Origin: Gymnopus androsaceus JB14
Lineage: Eukaryota > Basidiomycota > Agaricomycetes > Agaricales > Omphalotaceae
Direction of reading: 5' to 3'
Length of the DNA stretch: 64,000 bases
Assembly (NCBI GenBank): GCA_009733575.1
Contig: ML769489.1
Coordinates: 62,001 to 126,000 of the forward strand
Part shown: positions 1-11,719 of the stretch, piece by piece
Numbering within the stretch: the stretch's first letter is position 1
Layout: each line of letters opens with the position of its first letter
Program-made: the position numbers and the translations under genes
The notes under the pieces: generated by a model
Database searches by the model: none
What the model saw: only the letters and a program-made list of their open reading frames with translations
Told to the model about the DNA's origin: nothing

Positions 1-213
1 CCTTTCATAATCAAAGTCAATGAGTCTACAGGTCGTGAGGTTCACAGTATCAGCTCTCGTAGTACAATTATGATGCAATGTCCCTCTCCCTTCCAACCTC
101 TACCCACACTCTTCCCGGATCCTCTGAGTTCAAGCCGACTCTTGCACTGTCAGTAGTCAGTGAGTAAGAGTACGAAGATCGAGAGAACATCAGAGCAAGA
201 AATATTGTGCGTA

Positions 214-296
214 ACACCGTTGGTGAAGTGGTTATCATGCTTGCCTTCCAATCACTGACGGAGCAAGCGGCTCGGGTTCGATTCCCGAACGGTGTA
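214..296 (+). tRNA. tRNA-Gly(TCC) with 11-nt intron
   Basis: The sequence folds as a full cloverleaf. The acceptor stem is ACACCGT with ACGGTGT, the D arm is GTGA with TCAT, the anticodon stem is CTTGC with GCAAG, and the T arm is TCGGG-TTCGATT-CCCGA. The anticodon is TCC, read inside the loop CTTCCA. An 11-nt intron sits after position 37, the canonical place for nuclear tRNA introns. The first acceptor pair is A-T. The relic at 6091 still ends GGTGCA, so the ancestral pair was probably G-C and both sides changed together. A T-run at 322-326 could end Pol III transcription. Confidence 0.88.
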
Positions 297-321
297 TTGA
301 ACATGAGGCAGAGTATAGTTG

Positions 322-326
322 TTTTT
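322..326 (+). terminator. Pol III T-run downstream of tRNA-Gly
   Basis: Five consecutive T residues lie 26 bp after the tRNA 3' end, which fits a Pol III terminator. Confidence 0.5.
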
Positions 327-713
327 GTTCATCGCTTGCAGTAAGCGCCCAATCTTCGCCCAAAAGCGTCCATCATCATTTCCGAACACAGTCTTGCCTT
401 GAACCGCATTTTCATCCCCCAGGCTCTAGTTGCAACTACATGCGCTTTGGAGAATGAAGTTTTTCAATCAGAGTCGTTACACGAGGCGTACTGCGCGATG
501 TTACACGTAAATCCATCGATATCGATTGGATTCTCCAATTTTCAAGTGATATCTCCACATGCTCACCGACTAGAAGAAGCCCGCTGAGTTGAGTGGTACA
601 GTAGCTTCTATTCGGTTTCGAACCACGCAAAAGTTCTGCTTTTTTCCTTCCATTTCTCATATAATTCACTCTATCGTTGGCGTTGGCGTTCAATTCGTCT
701 CTGCTGACATTCA

Positions 714-3700
714 ATGGCAATATCCAAGCCCGGTCGAGGTCATGACTCCTCTCGTTCTCGCGGTCCCGCAAAATCCTCCAAGTTCCATCGTAAACACCTC
801 CGTACGCGTCCAGACCCGCGAGCACTCGACCGTCTCTCAGCCTCCACTCCATCCAACTACTCTCTATCCATACTCTCCTCACATACCTCGGACTCTTCCC
901 CGACCTTTATACTGTCTTTTGAGCAGACTGGGAGCAAGTATGTGTTTGGGGGTATCGGGGAGGGAACGACGAGGGTTTATGCGAGTAGGCCTGCGGGGAG
1001 GGAGCTGGACGAAACCAAAGGAGTGTTTTTGTTTGGTGTTGGAAGTGCTAGTGCGGGTCTTGGATCTCTCCTCATGTCATTCGCAGACGCTGGCCCAGCT
1101 CCTCGCATGGACATTGTTGGTCCTCCCGGGTTGAAGCATTTCTTAGCGACGATGAGGCAGTATTTGTATAGGTCAGTGAACCCAATATAACGGTTTTTTT
1201 TTTCTGGCTTTCTGTGTTGAATTCGTTCGTTCGTTGGTCTTTTTTTTTCGTTCTTCTCCATCTCGTTTTGGTTTTCACTTTACTCGTTCTCGTTTTCCCT
1301 GGCTTGCTTTCCTATTACCATACTCTATCGATATTGGACATTTCGGTTTGTTATTTTTTACTCAAACGTCTAGGTTGCTTGTTCTTGTATGTAAGATTCA
1401 TTGTTCCCGTATCTTCTCTGAGGGCTCTTTACTTTATTCATCACCTTGTCTCTTTAATTCTCAGTCGTCTTTCTACTTCTTTTGAGTCGAAGTCCAACGA
1501 AACTAACCCATCTCCCTCCGTCATTCTTGTGTACAGAGAATCCCTTGCTCTCATACCAACCGAAATCCCCTTTTCCGAGTTCCGACCCAAGTCTGCGAGC
1601 GCTCCAGGTTTTGCTACGGAGATGGAGACGACTCGGATTACTACTGCAGAGACGATGGAGATGGAGACGATCACAGCTCGGACGATGCAGCAGGAGTCTG
1701 CCTCTGCTTTTTACTGCTCCTTCGACTACGGTTACGACTACAACTATCGAAAACGGAGTCTTTCGAGCTCATGGAGGACGATGAGGTAGAGGAACTTTTG
1801 CATCTCGCGGAGGATGGGAACCATATCGCAAAGGAGGGAGAACGACGAGTTGGACTCGAACCAAGGCGAAATGGATACGCAGGAGGATGACCGAGACCCC
1901 AAACCAGTTTTCAAGGATATCAATATCGAGGTTTATGCGATTCCCGTGTATCCAGAACGCGCTTCTTTTTCTTCCCCTACTCCTACTCCTACCTCGACTG
2001 CTCCCGGGGCTGCGGTACTCGCGAACGTTTTTTCCGAATCCGGACCTTTATTGTCGTCGTTGAAACGAAAACGACCTTTTCTTGTTTTAGACGAACTTGA
2101 ACTTGGTTCTGATAGAAATGGGGAGGTTCCACCGGTCAAGAAACTAGCTCTTCGTATGTGCGGAGATGGTGAGGATGCTGCCATGTCCGAGTCTAACGTG
2201 GAGACAAAGTCCAAGCCCGAGTCCGACTGGTCTAACATGATCTTGCCCTGGGCTGATGTCATGATAGACATTATGTTTCCTTCTTCGAGGGCGGCTAGGG
2301 AGTTGAAGGCAAATGCTGAGGCTGAGACGGCAGCTCGAGCCCTGGCAAGGGAGAAAGAAGCTTTAGCGAGGGAAGAGGGTGGTACTTCGACGGGGGCGCA
2401 AGAGAAGAAGAAGATAGCGGATATTGCTAAAGCTCAGGTGAAGGACGAGGATGAGGATGGGAAAGATAGAGAGGTGTATACATCTACGTTGGGCACCGTG
2501 CCTCTTACAGGTCCCGTTCTTGAGGTGACTAGGACAACTGCGTCTAGTTCTAAGGAGGAGGGTACCAACGTGAGGGAGAGTGTCGAAGTGAAGGCTGAGG
2601 AATCTACCAAAGTCACGCCTACTTCCGTAAACTCCTACGCCAAAGGAACCAACAAAGTCGGTGGGAGTATCGATAAAGGATGGCCTAGCCGCATTCCAAG
2701 GAAAGAAGAATCGTCTTTCTTGAATCCAGCGGTTTCGTTTGCTGAATCGTATCCGATGGGTAGTCGTGCTCGACCAGAGCCTGCTACGCCCAAAAAGCAA
2801 AAGGGAGGAGAATGGAAGCATAGGGACAAGTTCGCTCCGAAAGATGGGGAGCTTGCAAGAGAGGATATAGTCAAAGCATTATCATGAGCAGCTGCCGAGG
2901 TTTATCTTGGTTCCTGGTCTCACCTCCGAGTCTACCTCTACCTCTCCCTCCTCAAACGCCTCAAACTCGAACCCAACACTTCCACTTCACCTCCGTTTCT
3001 ACCCTCTGCCCTAACCCTCTCCTACCTCATTCTCGGACCACGCCAACGTGGTAAGTTCGATGCTGCGAAAGCCAACGAGTTGGGTATACCCGGTGTGTTG
3101 AGGAATGTGCTTGCTAGGGGTGAGAGTGTCAGGTTCAAACGCCGTAGAAGGGGGAAGGGACGTCGTGACCGTAAGGCTAGGAATGAAGCTGGAGCCGGAG
3201 CGGAAACGAAAACGAACACCGGAGTAGATGACGCCAACGACCCAGCCAAAGACTCGGGGGATGAATACATAATCATCCACCCCTCTGACGTGCTCGGCCC
3301 CCCCATCCCACGTAGTGCTGTCTTGATATTGAACGTACCGAGTGTGGAATGTGTCGAATCGGTTATTGATGCGTTTACATCAACTGACGGGTACGCCAAG
3401 TGGACTGGATGGAGGACCAAGCCAAAGCCGGATATAATCCTTCGAACAGTCATCCATCTCTGCGGGGACGGTGTTTGGGAGGATCAAAGGTATCGGAGGT
3501 TTCGTTGCTGGGTTTGCGGAGAAGGAGGATACGCAGCACATCCTTTCCTCTCCGCAACACCTCCCCGATCCGCTCACCTTCACATCCTCAGGATATCACC
3601 TCCTCAAGCTTAACGCGCTTGATCCAGAGATATTCCGTGTTCCCAAGTGGAGAGTGAAGGCTGAGAGGGATTTTAAGGCCGAGGTTTTTATAGGGGGAGA

Positions 3701-5942
3701 AAGAGGTTAGTTATCTTTTGGTATCGCTTGCGTTGGAAATATCTAATCCTAAAGATCATTTTTCAGGCAGTCCTATCCCATTGCCCCGCAACCTCTCCCT
3801 CCTCAAACCACACACGCTAATCCCTCTGCGTCCAGCTGGACCGCCGAAACAGGACGACTGGGCAATCAAGGGAGATCGGTTTCATCGTCATTTTGTGGAC
3901 GATGGACCTGTTGATTCGCCGAAGAATGATGAAGCCATTAAAGCTAAATTGAAGAAGGACTCGGACAACATTGGTGCTGTCGGGGCTGAAGCAGGAGCAG
4001 GAGCTATCAATATCGATATTGACGATGTAGACAACAAGTCTATTGAACATACGGAGAACGTGAACGATAACGTCGAAATCATGAACATCTCATCCATCCT
4101 CCCTCGTCTCCCCAACTCAGTCCCCTCCTCGCTAACCCTCAAATCCCAAACAGCAGCGGCGTTTGCGCAGGGGAGAGCCAGTGTGAAGGCGTTTCAACAC
4201 CAGAGCGCTATGCATGAGGTGGGGAAGGAAGTGAAGGGTTCGGATGTAGGCGTTATCACGCTTGGAACGGGGAGTGCGGTTCCCGGAAAGTATCGGAATG
4301 GTAAGTACATCCCTCAGGCGTTTGTTTCCAGTTTCTTGTCTTCCTTTCTCGAGTGACTCACAACTAACCAACTTGCTCCTTCTCTTTTAGTGTCAGCAAC
4401 AGCAATAACCATTCCCACCTATGGAAACATCCTCCTTGACTGCGGAGAGGGTACTTGGGGACAGCTTTGTAGGTTTTTTGGGACCGAGAAGATGAGGAGC
4501 TCGTGGGGTGCATCTGCGGATGAATACACCTCTACCTCTTCGGCTTCTGGTGCTGGTGCTGGTACTGGGATCGAAAACGCAACAGCCCATGAATTCCTCC
4601 GAAACCTCAAATGCATCTACGTCTCTCATGTTCATGCGGACCATCATCTGGGTGTTGCAAAGGTGTTGGCTGAGAGGAAGAAGGTGGGCTGCCTGCATTT
4701 GTAACTGTTGTTCTCCCTACTCATGCTTCACAATGATAATGATAATGATTCAGCTCAACCCCCCACCCACACACCCCTGCTACCTCATCACCATCCGCGC
4801 CGTACACATGTACCTCCGTGAACTGCAGGATTTGGAGGATCTTGGGCTGGTTTTGGATCCATTTAATGTTGAAGTCAATGCTTCGTCTAGTACTAGTGGA
4901 GGTATTTCATCTAGTAATACTAGTAGTAGTACTGCTGATGCGAGTGGAGGGAACAAGAACAGCATAATCCCAGTCCTCTCCCCCGCCTTGCACTGGAAAC
5001 AATCCGATGAGTATCTGGCAGATGGAATGTGGAGTGTTGGTGGGACGGAGGAGTGGTTGGATTTGGGGAGGTTGGCAATATTTGTTTTGTTTCATTTATG
5101 CATCCTGTTGACTTGCCTGTATGATCTCTCTTGCTCGTTGCTCCTCCCTCCCTCTTTTCCCCCCTATAGATCCCGCGCACACGCCCAAGCAATGTGTCAT
5201 TCTCTAAACCTCAAACAATTCCTCACCGTTGATGTACGACACCGAACGAGATGTTACGGTGCGGTCATTAGGAGTGAGGATGGTTGGAGTGTTGTGTGAG
5301 TTTCCGTCTTTGTGTAGTCTTTTGGTTATTCTCTATTCGCCTAAGCATTGTCCCGCTCCTCCCTTGCTTCCCTCCTTCCCTAGTCGCTCTACCCAACTAA
5401 CTCCCTCTTACCTCTTGCAGTTTCTCTGCCGACACTATGCCCTCTGACTCACTTGTCTACGCTGGGCAACGTGCCTCTGTCCTCATCCACGAAGCCACAA
5501 TGACCGATGAGCCAGATCAGGTGAAGATGGCAGTGCAGAAGGCGCATAGTACCATAGGGCAGGCCATTGGGATTGGGAAAAGGTAGGCTTGTTTCAAGTT
5601 CTAGATGTCCAGGACTTTCGATTTGCGGGATAATGTATTGACTAGTTTGAAAATGACAGAATGAACACACACAACATCCTCCTCACCCACTTCTCTGCAC
5701 GTCAACCTAGGATTCCTCGTCAAACCATTGCTTCTACCACCAACTCCACTGACGCAGAAGACCCCTGTCCCTTCATCGCAACGGCATTCGACTACGCCAA
5801 CCTAACCATCGGAAACATGTGGAAGATGCAGTTTTATATGCAAGCAATTGAGGAGAGTTATAGGGAAGTGGTGAAGGAGGTCGGGGATGAGGGGGACGAA
5901 GAGGAGGTTGGGGAAGTGGAAGGGGAATATACAAGGGGTTAG
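714..5942 (+). pseudogene. TRZ1: Long-form tRNase Z (RNase Z), multi-exon, with frame lesions
   Basis: This is an endonuclease of tRNA 3'-end maturation (ELAC2/Trz1 family, nuclear and/or mitochondrial). The N-terminal half starts at ATG 714, with the MDIVGPPGLKHFLATMRQYL stretch ending at a donor near 1171. Later exons carry EVYAIPVYPE (1.9 kb), LSYLILGP and RGKFDAAKANELGIPG (3.0 kb). The C-terminal half has GTGSAVPGKYRN and the metal-binding HVHADHHLG (4.6 kb), then an ADTMPS version of the usual GDT motif, HEATM, and LLTHFSARQPR (5.7 kb). Lesions: TGA in the long frame at 2885-2887, while an adjacent frame gives the expected EQLPRF; one extra T near 3500 breaks YRRF/VAGF; and the frame join near 1787-1834 is unclear. 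tRNase Z is essential, so either the sequence has errors or another intact copy exists. Exon borders are approximate. Confidence 0.75.
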
Positions 5943-6090
5943 CGGGGTTGGGTGCGGGAGGCATGTTTGTAGAGTATGAACCAAAAGTGAAAAGTAATCA
6001 TAGTTGCTATTGATGTATCTCTTGTATCTCTCTCAAGTCATAATAGGTTTGAAACAATTTTAACTAGCGTTTAAATCCTTTGGCATGAGG

Positions 6091-6161
6091 ACCGTTGGTG
6101 AAGTGGTTGTACATACTATTGGCCAGGGTTTTAGCAGCACGCTCGGTTCTCAAACGGTGCA
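6091..6161 (+). pseudogene. Decayed tRNA-Gly copy
   Basis: ACCGTTGGTGAAGTGGTT matches the 5' half of the tRNA at 214, and GCTCGGTTCTC with ACGGTGCA matches its T arm and acceptor. The anticodon arm is destroyed. About 250 bp further on (near 6412) the motif AAGCGCCC...CGTCCATCA also recurs. The same motif follows the intact tRNA near 345, so a tRNA-plus-flank block appears to have been copied. Confidence 0.6.
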
Positions 6162-6223
6162 TTGGTCGGACAGGATTTAACGCACAATTTTTTTTTCTTT
6201 TTTGGGTGTTCAAAATTGTCCGC

Positions 6224-6262
6224 GCTTTCGAAGTGATTATCATGTTTACCTTCATAAATCCG
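6224..6262 (+). pseudogene. 5'-half tRNA-Gly fragment
   Basis: GAAGTGATTATCATGTTTACC resembles the D arm and anticodon 5' stem of the tRNA at 214. No T arm follows. Confidence 0.35.
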
Positions 6263-7270
6263 GAAATCGCCGTCATCTGGAGCAACGCTCGGTCATTCTG
6301 ATGAACACCGGCAATTCAGTTTAATTCAATAAGCCATGTGGGTGGTTCATCAATAATGTATAAAGGATAACATGTATACTATCACAGCCGCTACTACCAT
6401 TTTTGTAGAACATAAGCGCCCGATCTTGTTCCTAACGTCCATCAAGCCACCTGGACAAACGCTCAACATCCATCTCCGCTCTCTTCTCTTCCCTCCAATC
6501 CACTATTAAAGTCACAAAATATCATCTCCGAGGCTGCAGCGTGCGCAACAAAATTGGGGCTGGGGACGAAACCTGAGAAGCACTGCAGAAGACACAGAAG
6601 GGAAACTTGAAGGATCCTACTGCTCCTTTTCCGGAACTCTTTGCTATGACCTAAAACCTCAAACTCCTCACGGCGAATCGCGAGACAAATCCAATGAATT
6701 CTCAAATCCCATCATCTCATTCCCGATACCTTTCGACTCTTTCTCCTCCAGAGATCCAAGTCTGAACGAAAGCACTACAGAGTTGAGGCCACTGACAGTC
6801 TGACAAGCGGAAGGCGCTTAGGCTCGCATGGATCGCTCTTGTAGATGCTTAGAAGGTGTGAGGGGGTGGCTCCGTTCTGTTCCGCTTGAGACCTGCTCTT
6901 ACCCCTCAATGAAAGACCCACTGCCTCCGACCTGGGCTAATTGGATCCAGAGTCTGGAACTGACTCAACGGGAGTCGTCTGGATTTGAGTTCTGATGTGG
7001 ATATCCGATCTCTGAGTCTTTACCTCCTGTTCTGCGTGATGCACGCAACTTGAATCTTATTTCGAGCAGACTATAGCTCTAATTCCTTGCTGTTGACTCA
7101 TCTGCCACTAAATGTCCTTGAATCCCCCATGTTGCAGTGTTCGCCATGGATGGAACATGACAGCCGCAGGTGTCTGATAACGATGAAAACGGCACATGAC
7201 ATACGGAGCACAAATAAACGATATACTGTGCCTCCTACTACCCTCCTGTAAGCCTAGTTGCCCGAGCAAT

Positions 7271-7720
7271 CAGCTTGGTAACCAACCCCTCTATGAGTTT
7301 GCGATAAGAAATTCATAAGAGAAATCTTGACAGAGGTTAGTATCTCATATTACAACCTCATAGGGGTTCCAAGCTACTGAGCAATCTACTTCTAAGCTTC
7401 TCGGTGCAGTGCCTTGAATGGAGCACAGGGTCAGGGTACTCAAAGAATTAATATATGGGGGAGAAGGGTGTGAGAAGTTGAGGGTTTGAAATGTAATGTA
7501 AAGTGGTTGTTCCCTTTGTTCATTTACAGAGGAAGGCATCAAGCAAGCGGCTCGGGTTCAATTCCCAAAATTTTGTATGTATAGCTCAGCTAGACCTGAG
7601 ACTGGGATGGTATGCTTTTTCTTTTTTCTTTTGTCACTTCATGCTTTTCTTGTCTTTTTGACTGTGATCATGACCCCTCTACCCACATCAAACTAGCTTG
7701 GTGACCAATCCCTCTAAGCG
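7271..7720 (+). repeat. Short direct repeats about 420 bp apart
   Basis: AGCTTGGTAACCAACCCCTC at 7271 recurs as AGCTTGGTGACCAATCCCTC at about 7694. TTAGTATCTCAT near 7336 has an inverted partner near 7727. The stretch 5943-8785 otherwise shows no gene I can support. Confidence 0.4.
7495..7575 (+). pseudogene. Decayed tRNA-Gly copy, 3' half best kept
   Basis: AAGTGGTTGT recalls the D loop, and AAGCAAGCGGCTCGGGTTCA is almost identical to the anticodon 3' stem, variable loop and T arm of the tRNA at 214. The acceptor is lost. Confidence 0.55.
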
Positions 7721-8260
7721 GTACATAGTATGAGATACTAATGAGGTTGTCGTCAACCTCATTGGAGGGGACTGCTTTAGGCCTAACGTCAAACAGAATT
7801 AAGACCAGCCAAATCAAATGACCCCGCATTGCACCCGGCATCCATGTGCAATCTTCTCAAGTACGTTTGAAAACTGGCGCCTAAAACTGAGTGCGTTCCA
7901 ATCAGATTTTCTCCCGAGTCGAGTACCAGTATGTACAATACAATTCCAGAATCGTCCTTTCCTTTTTGTTCTTTTTTCTCGAGAGTATACTGTATATTTA
8001 TTCCTCGGGCGCTCTTGAATATCTTTATTCAACTTGAACGCTCTTACACCTTCTTACACTCAGCACTTTCAACCTGTTCTTAATTTCTTACTCTCAGTAT
8101 AGAGACCCTGGCGCATCGTCTCACCACTGTCAACCTTGTTTTTGACTTCGCCCGATTCCACTAATTCATAATATTTGAGAGACAACCGGACGCGTGATGG
8201 ACCAAGCTCAAAGTACGAACTTAACTTCAATGTATGTACATCCTTGAATCAAAAAACTCG

Positions 8261-8550
8261 ACCTTGAGCGAATTGAAAGCAACTGCAAACTACTACTTAG
8301 AATGATAAAACAACCGAGATATCTACCGAGAAGCAAGAAACAACAAACAATGGAGTAAGTGATGATAGAATCGAGCTTTAGCGAATTGAAAACAGCCGCA
8401 AACTATAATGATAGAACAACCACGATATCTACCGAAAAACGAAAATCAACAAACAACCAGAAAACCCAACCTAGCCCAACAACCGCGATATCTACCGAAA
8501 GCAATAAACAACAAACAACCATAAAACCAACCCAACAAAAATCCAAGGAC
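8261..8550 (+). repeat. Degenerate tandem repeat, A/C-rich
   Basis: GCGAATTGAAA...GCAAACTA occurs twice (8270 and 8388), and GATATCTACCGA occurs three times (about 8311, 8424 and 8489), each followed by A-rich AACAACAAACAA. A small open frame here is probably a by-product of the repeat. Confidence 0.55.
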
Positions 8551-8785
8551 ACGGAGAAAGCCAGAAAGAAAATGCCTCACAGCTCCAAACAATAAAATAC
8601 GCCTTTGAGGTTCGAGTCCAGCTCCATTTGCCGCTTCCGCTTTAATCCTTCCCCTTCCCCGCAGGCTTACTCGCATGGACCCCAACACCCCCAAGCATTT
8701 CCAAGCACTTACTTGCTCCCTTCTGCTCATTTAAGGAGCGTCCTAATTTTTCTCCCTAACATTCATCGACTTCAAGCACCCTTTG

Positions 8786-10491
8786 CTATGGTGCTACTGA
8801 TATCTTCGCAAACTCGATCGCACTCCCACTGCCGCCCTCACTGGGGCCAACATTGCCGCGTGTCTCGGAGAAGTTGATATTCACAAGTGAGTGCTGTGTA
8901 TTACATTGGCATGAACTTGAGACGTCTTTGTGCGTTCGGGAGTTGAGGGCCTAGTAGTGCATTTAGGTGGAATTTGGAATGAAAGTAATGGACGTCTTTA
9001 CTCACAACGAGTAAGCTGTTGCTGTACAGCTTTGAAAGGGCTCCTGACGGCTGCGTTCACTGATCTGTGAGTGGATACTAAGCCAAAACAAGGAGATGCT
9101 TACTGCCAAATGATAATTTGTCGAGCCCAACGCGAGGAATGTAATGATCTCAACAATCGCAAATGTAGCACAGATGGCGCCGGTTTCAACTGATATACAA
9201 TGCATTTGTCAATGCAATGCTATATAACAGAGGCTTATAACCAGCACTTACCTGTGAGTTGAACTAACTTGTTAATAATGCTCCTAGTCGACTGGATGCT
9301 TGAATTGGTATGAGCTTGCCGCAAGTAGAATGTCATGGATCCGGCGATGATCACGTCGCAGACAGCTGTTCCAATGAGCCACACCTGTAGAGTTGAAGAT
9401 ATAAGATTACAGGACACGAACCAAAATACCACACCACAAACCGATGTGCGGCTGAAATTAGCTTCGTTTACTGGATGAAAAAAAAAAGAAAAATTAGTAT
9501 GATAGAGAGCAAGAGAGACACCGACAAAAAAACGCACGCAAGGAAAATTTGCCGACCTGTTCGGATTTGATGCCAGCTGCTATACCCGCGGCAAGTTGCA
9601 TTAAGGAAATCTGGAGAGAGAGAACATATTTAGAGACAGTCATAGTGTTCATGCCTAACTCTCTTACAAGAATGACGATAACAGGTATCACAGCACTTTT
9701 ACTGAAACGCCAGATTCTCCAGCTGCATGAATATGTGGCTGAGCCTTGATCATGAAGTTAGGAGAACCAAACTTACGCGAAGTAATGTTGTGTCACCGCA
9801 GGAACTTGAAAGAGAATGAACGTTAAAGAAGGGAATATGTTATACTTATTTTTGAACACGTACCAAAAGATGAAAGAACGGGGGCTGTCAGCCTGAGCAG
9901 ATACAATCTTCTTGATGAATGACTACATATATGAGGGGCACACCACTTACCAATTTAATCCCTACACGAGAATGCTCAGAAAGAACGCAGATGGAACGTA
10001 TTCAAAGGTCATACCACAGTGTTTAATTGAACAGTATTTCCGTAGCCAGATGCAAACAGCCGGAAAAGAGTTGCCATAACCATCACAGATTGAGCCGTCT
10101 CTATCAGCAGCGTGAATATTACAAGGCCCTTGAAAGTCTTCTTGTCATACGGGAACTGAAGTGGGGCGTTATTTTTGCATGCAACCATTCGAATTTATGG
10201 GTACTTGCGAACTGAAAATAATAGACTGGGAAAGAATTAAATATGGAAGTTGACAATTTGAACAGAACTCACAGCATTGAGCACAAAGTACACCCATGAA
10301 AAGAATGTTTAGGCAGCCGCCAATGAGCTGAATTTAAAATTATCTTATCAACCAGAAGCTACCAGCTACTGTATTCAACTACGAACCGGTGGTCCAGCTC
10401 TAGAGATGAAAGTCAGGACTCAACAGATTTCACAAATACCGTAATCTTACTTTGTAGCGATGTTGTGGGGGATAACGAAAGTGGAAGACAT
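8786..10491 (-). CDS. DUF6534-type multi-pass membrane protein
   Basis: This is an Agaricomycete-type integral membrane protein of unknown function. The start is ATG at 10491 (MSSTFVIPHNIATK), followed by a GT-AG intron. Later exons give LIGGCLNILFMGVLCAQ, then FPYDKKTFKGLVIFTLLIE, then FRLFASGYGNTVQLN, then VSLQISLMQLAAGIA. The most diagnostic part is LQVWLIGTAVCDVIIAGSM with TFYLRQAHT and NKLVQLT, joined to VETGAICATFAIVEIITFLA. The exon after it gives ALSKLYSNSLLV, and the last ends KISVAP before TAG at 8786-8788. Hydrophobic segments alternate with short polar loops, giving roughly seven membrane spans. At least eight short introns are needed; all have acceptable splice signals. No function is known to me for this family. 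The family call is from recognised sequence pattern. Confidence 0.78.
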
Positions 10492-11719
10492 GTTGGAGGG
10501 AGCACCAGTACGAGACCCTTGGATAGCATCCTCATTTATGCACTTTATGATAATTGTATCAGAGTACATAATCAACGGAGCTCTACGTCGTAGAGCTTAG
10601 CATTCAGAACTTCTGACTGATATTTGCTGCTCGGTACAGCTGCTTTTGACATCATAACAATGAAACAACCATATGGTTTCTTTGTATAGGATTTCAAGTA
10701 GGATTTGGCAGGGACGTTCAGGAATCAGAAGCAGGTACTAGACTGTACTAGAGATGATATCCACAAGGGTAATAAACAAGATGTTCAGGGACGACTGCAG
10801 CCAAGATCTCGTATTCTCCGCCGTCGCTACAATCTCCTCATTAAACAATACCATAGCCAGGATTCCTACCAACACTCCGAATACGAAAGGAATGACTTGA
10901 AGGTCTCGACATACTTCGACCTTGCTTGCTCCAGGTTTTAATATTAATGACATGGTTATGATTTATATTCAATCGACTTATAGTTGAGCCAAGCTTTGGG
11001 AACTGAAGAGAAATCTGGGTTTCTCGCGATATGTAGTTGGTTGTAAATACATACACAGGGCTCTCCTCCCGCGCATTGCTAATTGACGCCGCCGCGAGAG
11101 GGTCGCGAGAGGGGCTCTGTTTTCGAGAGGGGTCCCATAGGGGTCCCATCAAACCTTACCATTTCAACAAGCCTGAAATGCTTCCGAGTTCATTTCGGAA
11201 ATTCACGGTAGCAAGTTGTAAGTCCGAGCTTCTAGTCTCAAGTGGTTTGAGTTTATTTCCTTCTTAAGTTTATCTTCCATACTCCTCTGAAAAGTACATT
11301 TCCTTATTGGTTCATTGAAGCATAATTGGCAATGTGCGCGTGGAAGTTCTCCTGTGAGCGCGGAACGATGTCGTTGCGTAAAAGGAACCGTTTGGGAACT
11401 AGTGTTTGCATTTTGCCATCCCTAAAGAGGTAAAGTCGCCCACAGGCACATTTTTATATTGGAACAAGTGAAAACAAACCAAAAATAAGCGAAAAATCGA
11501 ACATCATTCCGACGTCTAATGCAAATGCCTGTAACTCGTACTTACAAGCATGGGAGGAAGCCCCGGCGGCACGCTTCTTCTTAGACGACATAGACGACAC
11601 AATCTATCTATTTATGTATCTATCATTCATGTGCCTAGGCCCCGGAGGACGAGCACAAACGTATTTAACTGGCGATCACCAAAGAAAACTCGAACTTCGC
11701 TCAGGTTCCCGGTCCCCCG
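10492..11719. other. Intergenic, no supported gene
   Basis: This stretch separates the divergent DUF6534 and GMC genes and so probably holds both promoters. The short open frames seen here (for example 10738-10953 minus) lack recognisable domains and fit no splice model I could build. Confidence 0.5.

Noticed and set aside
436..882. 148-residue minus-strand frame over the tRNase Z promoter and exon 1
   Set aside because: It lies antisense to recognised tRNase Z coding sequence and has no domain of its own.
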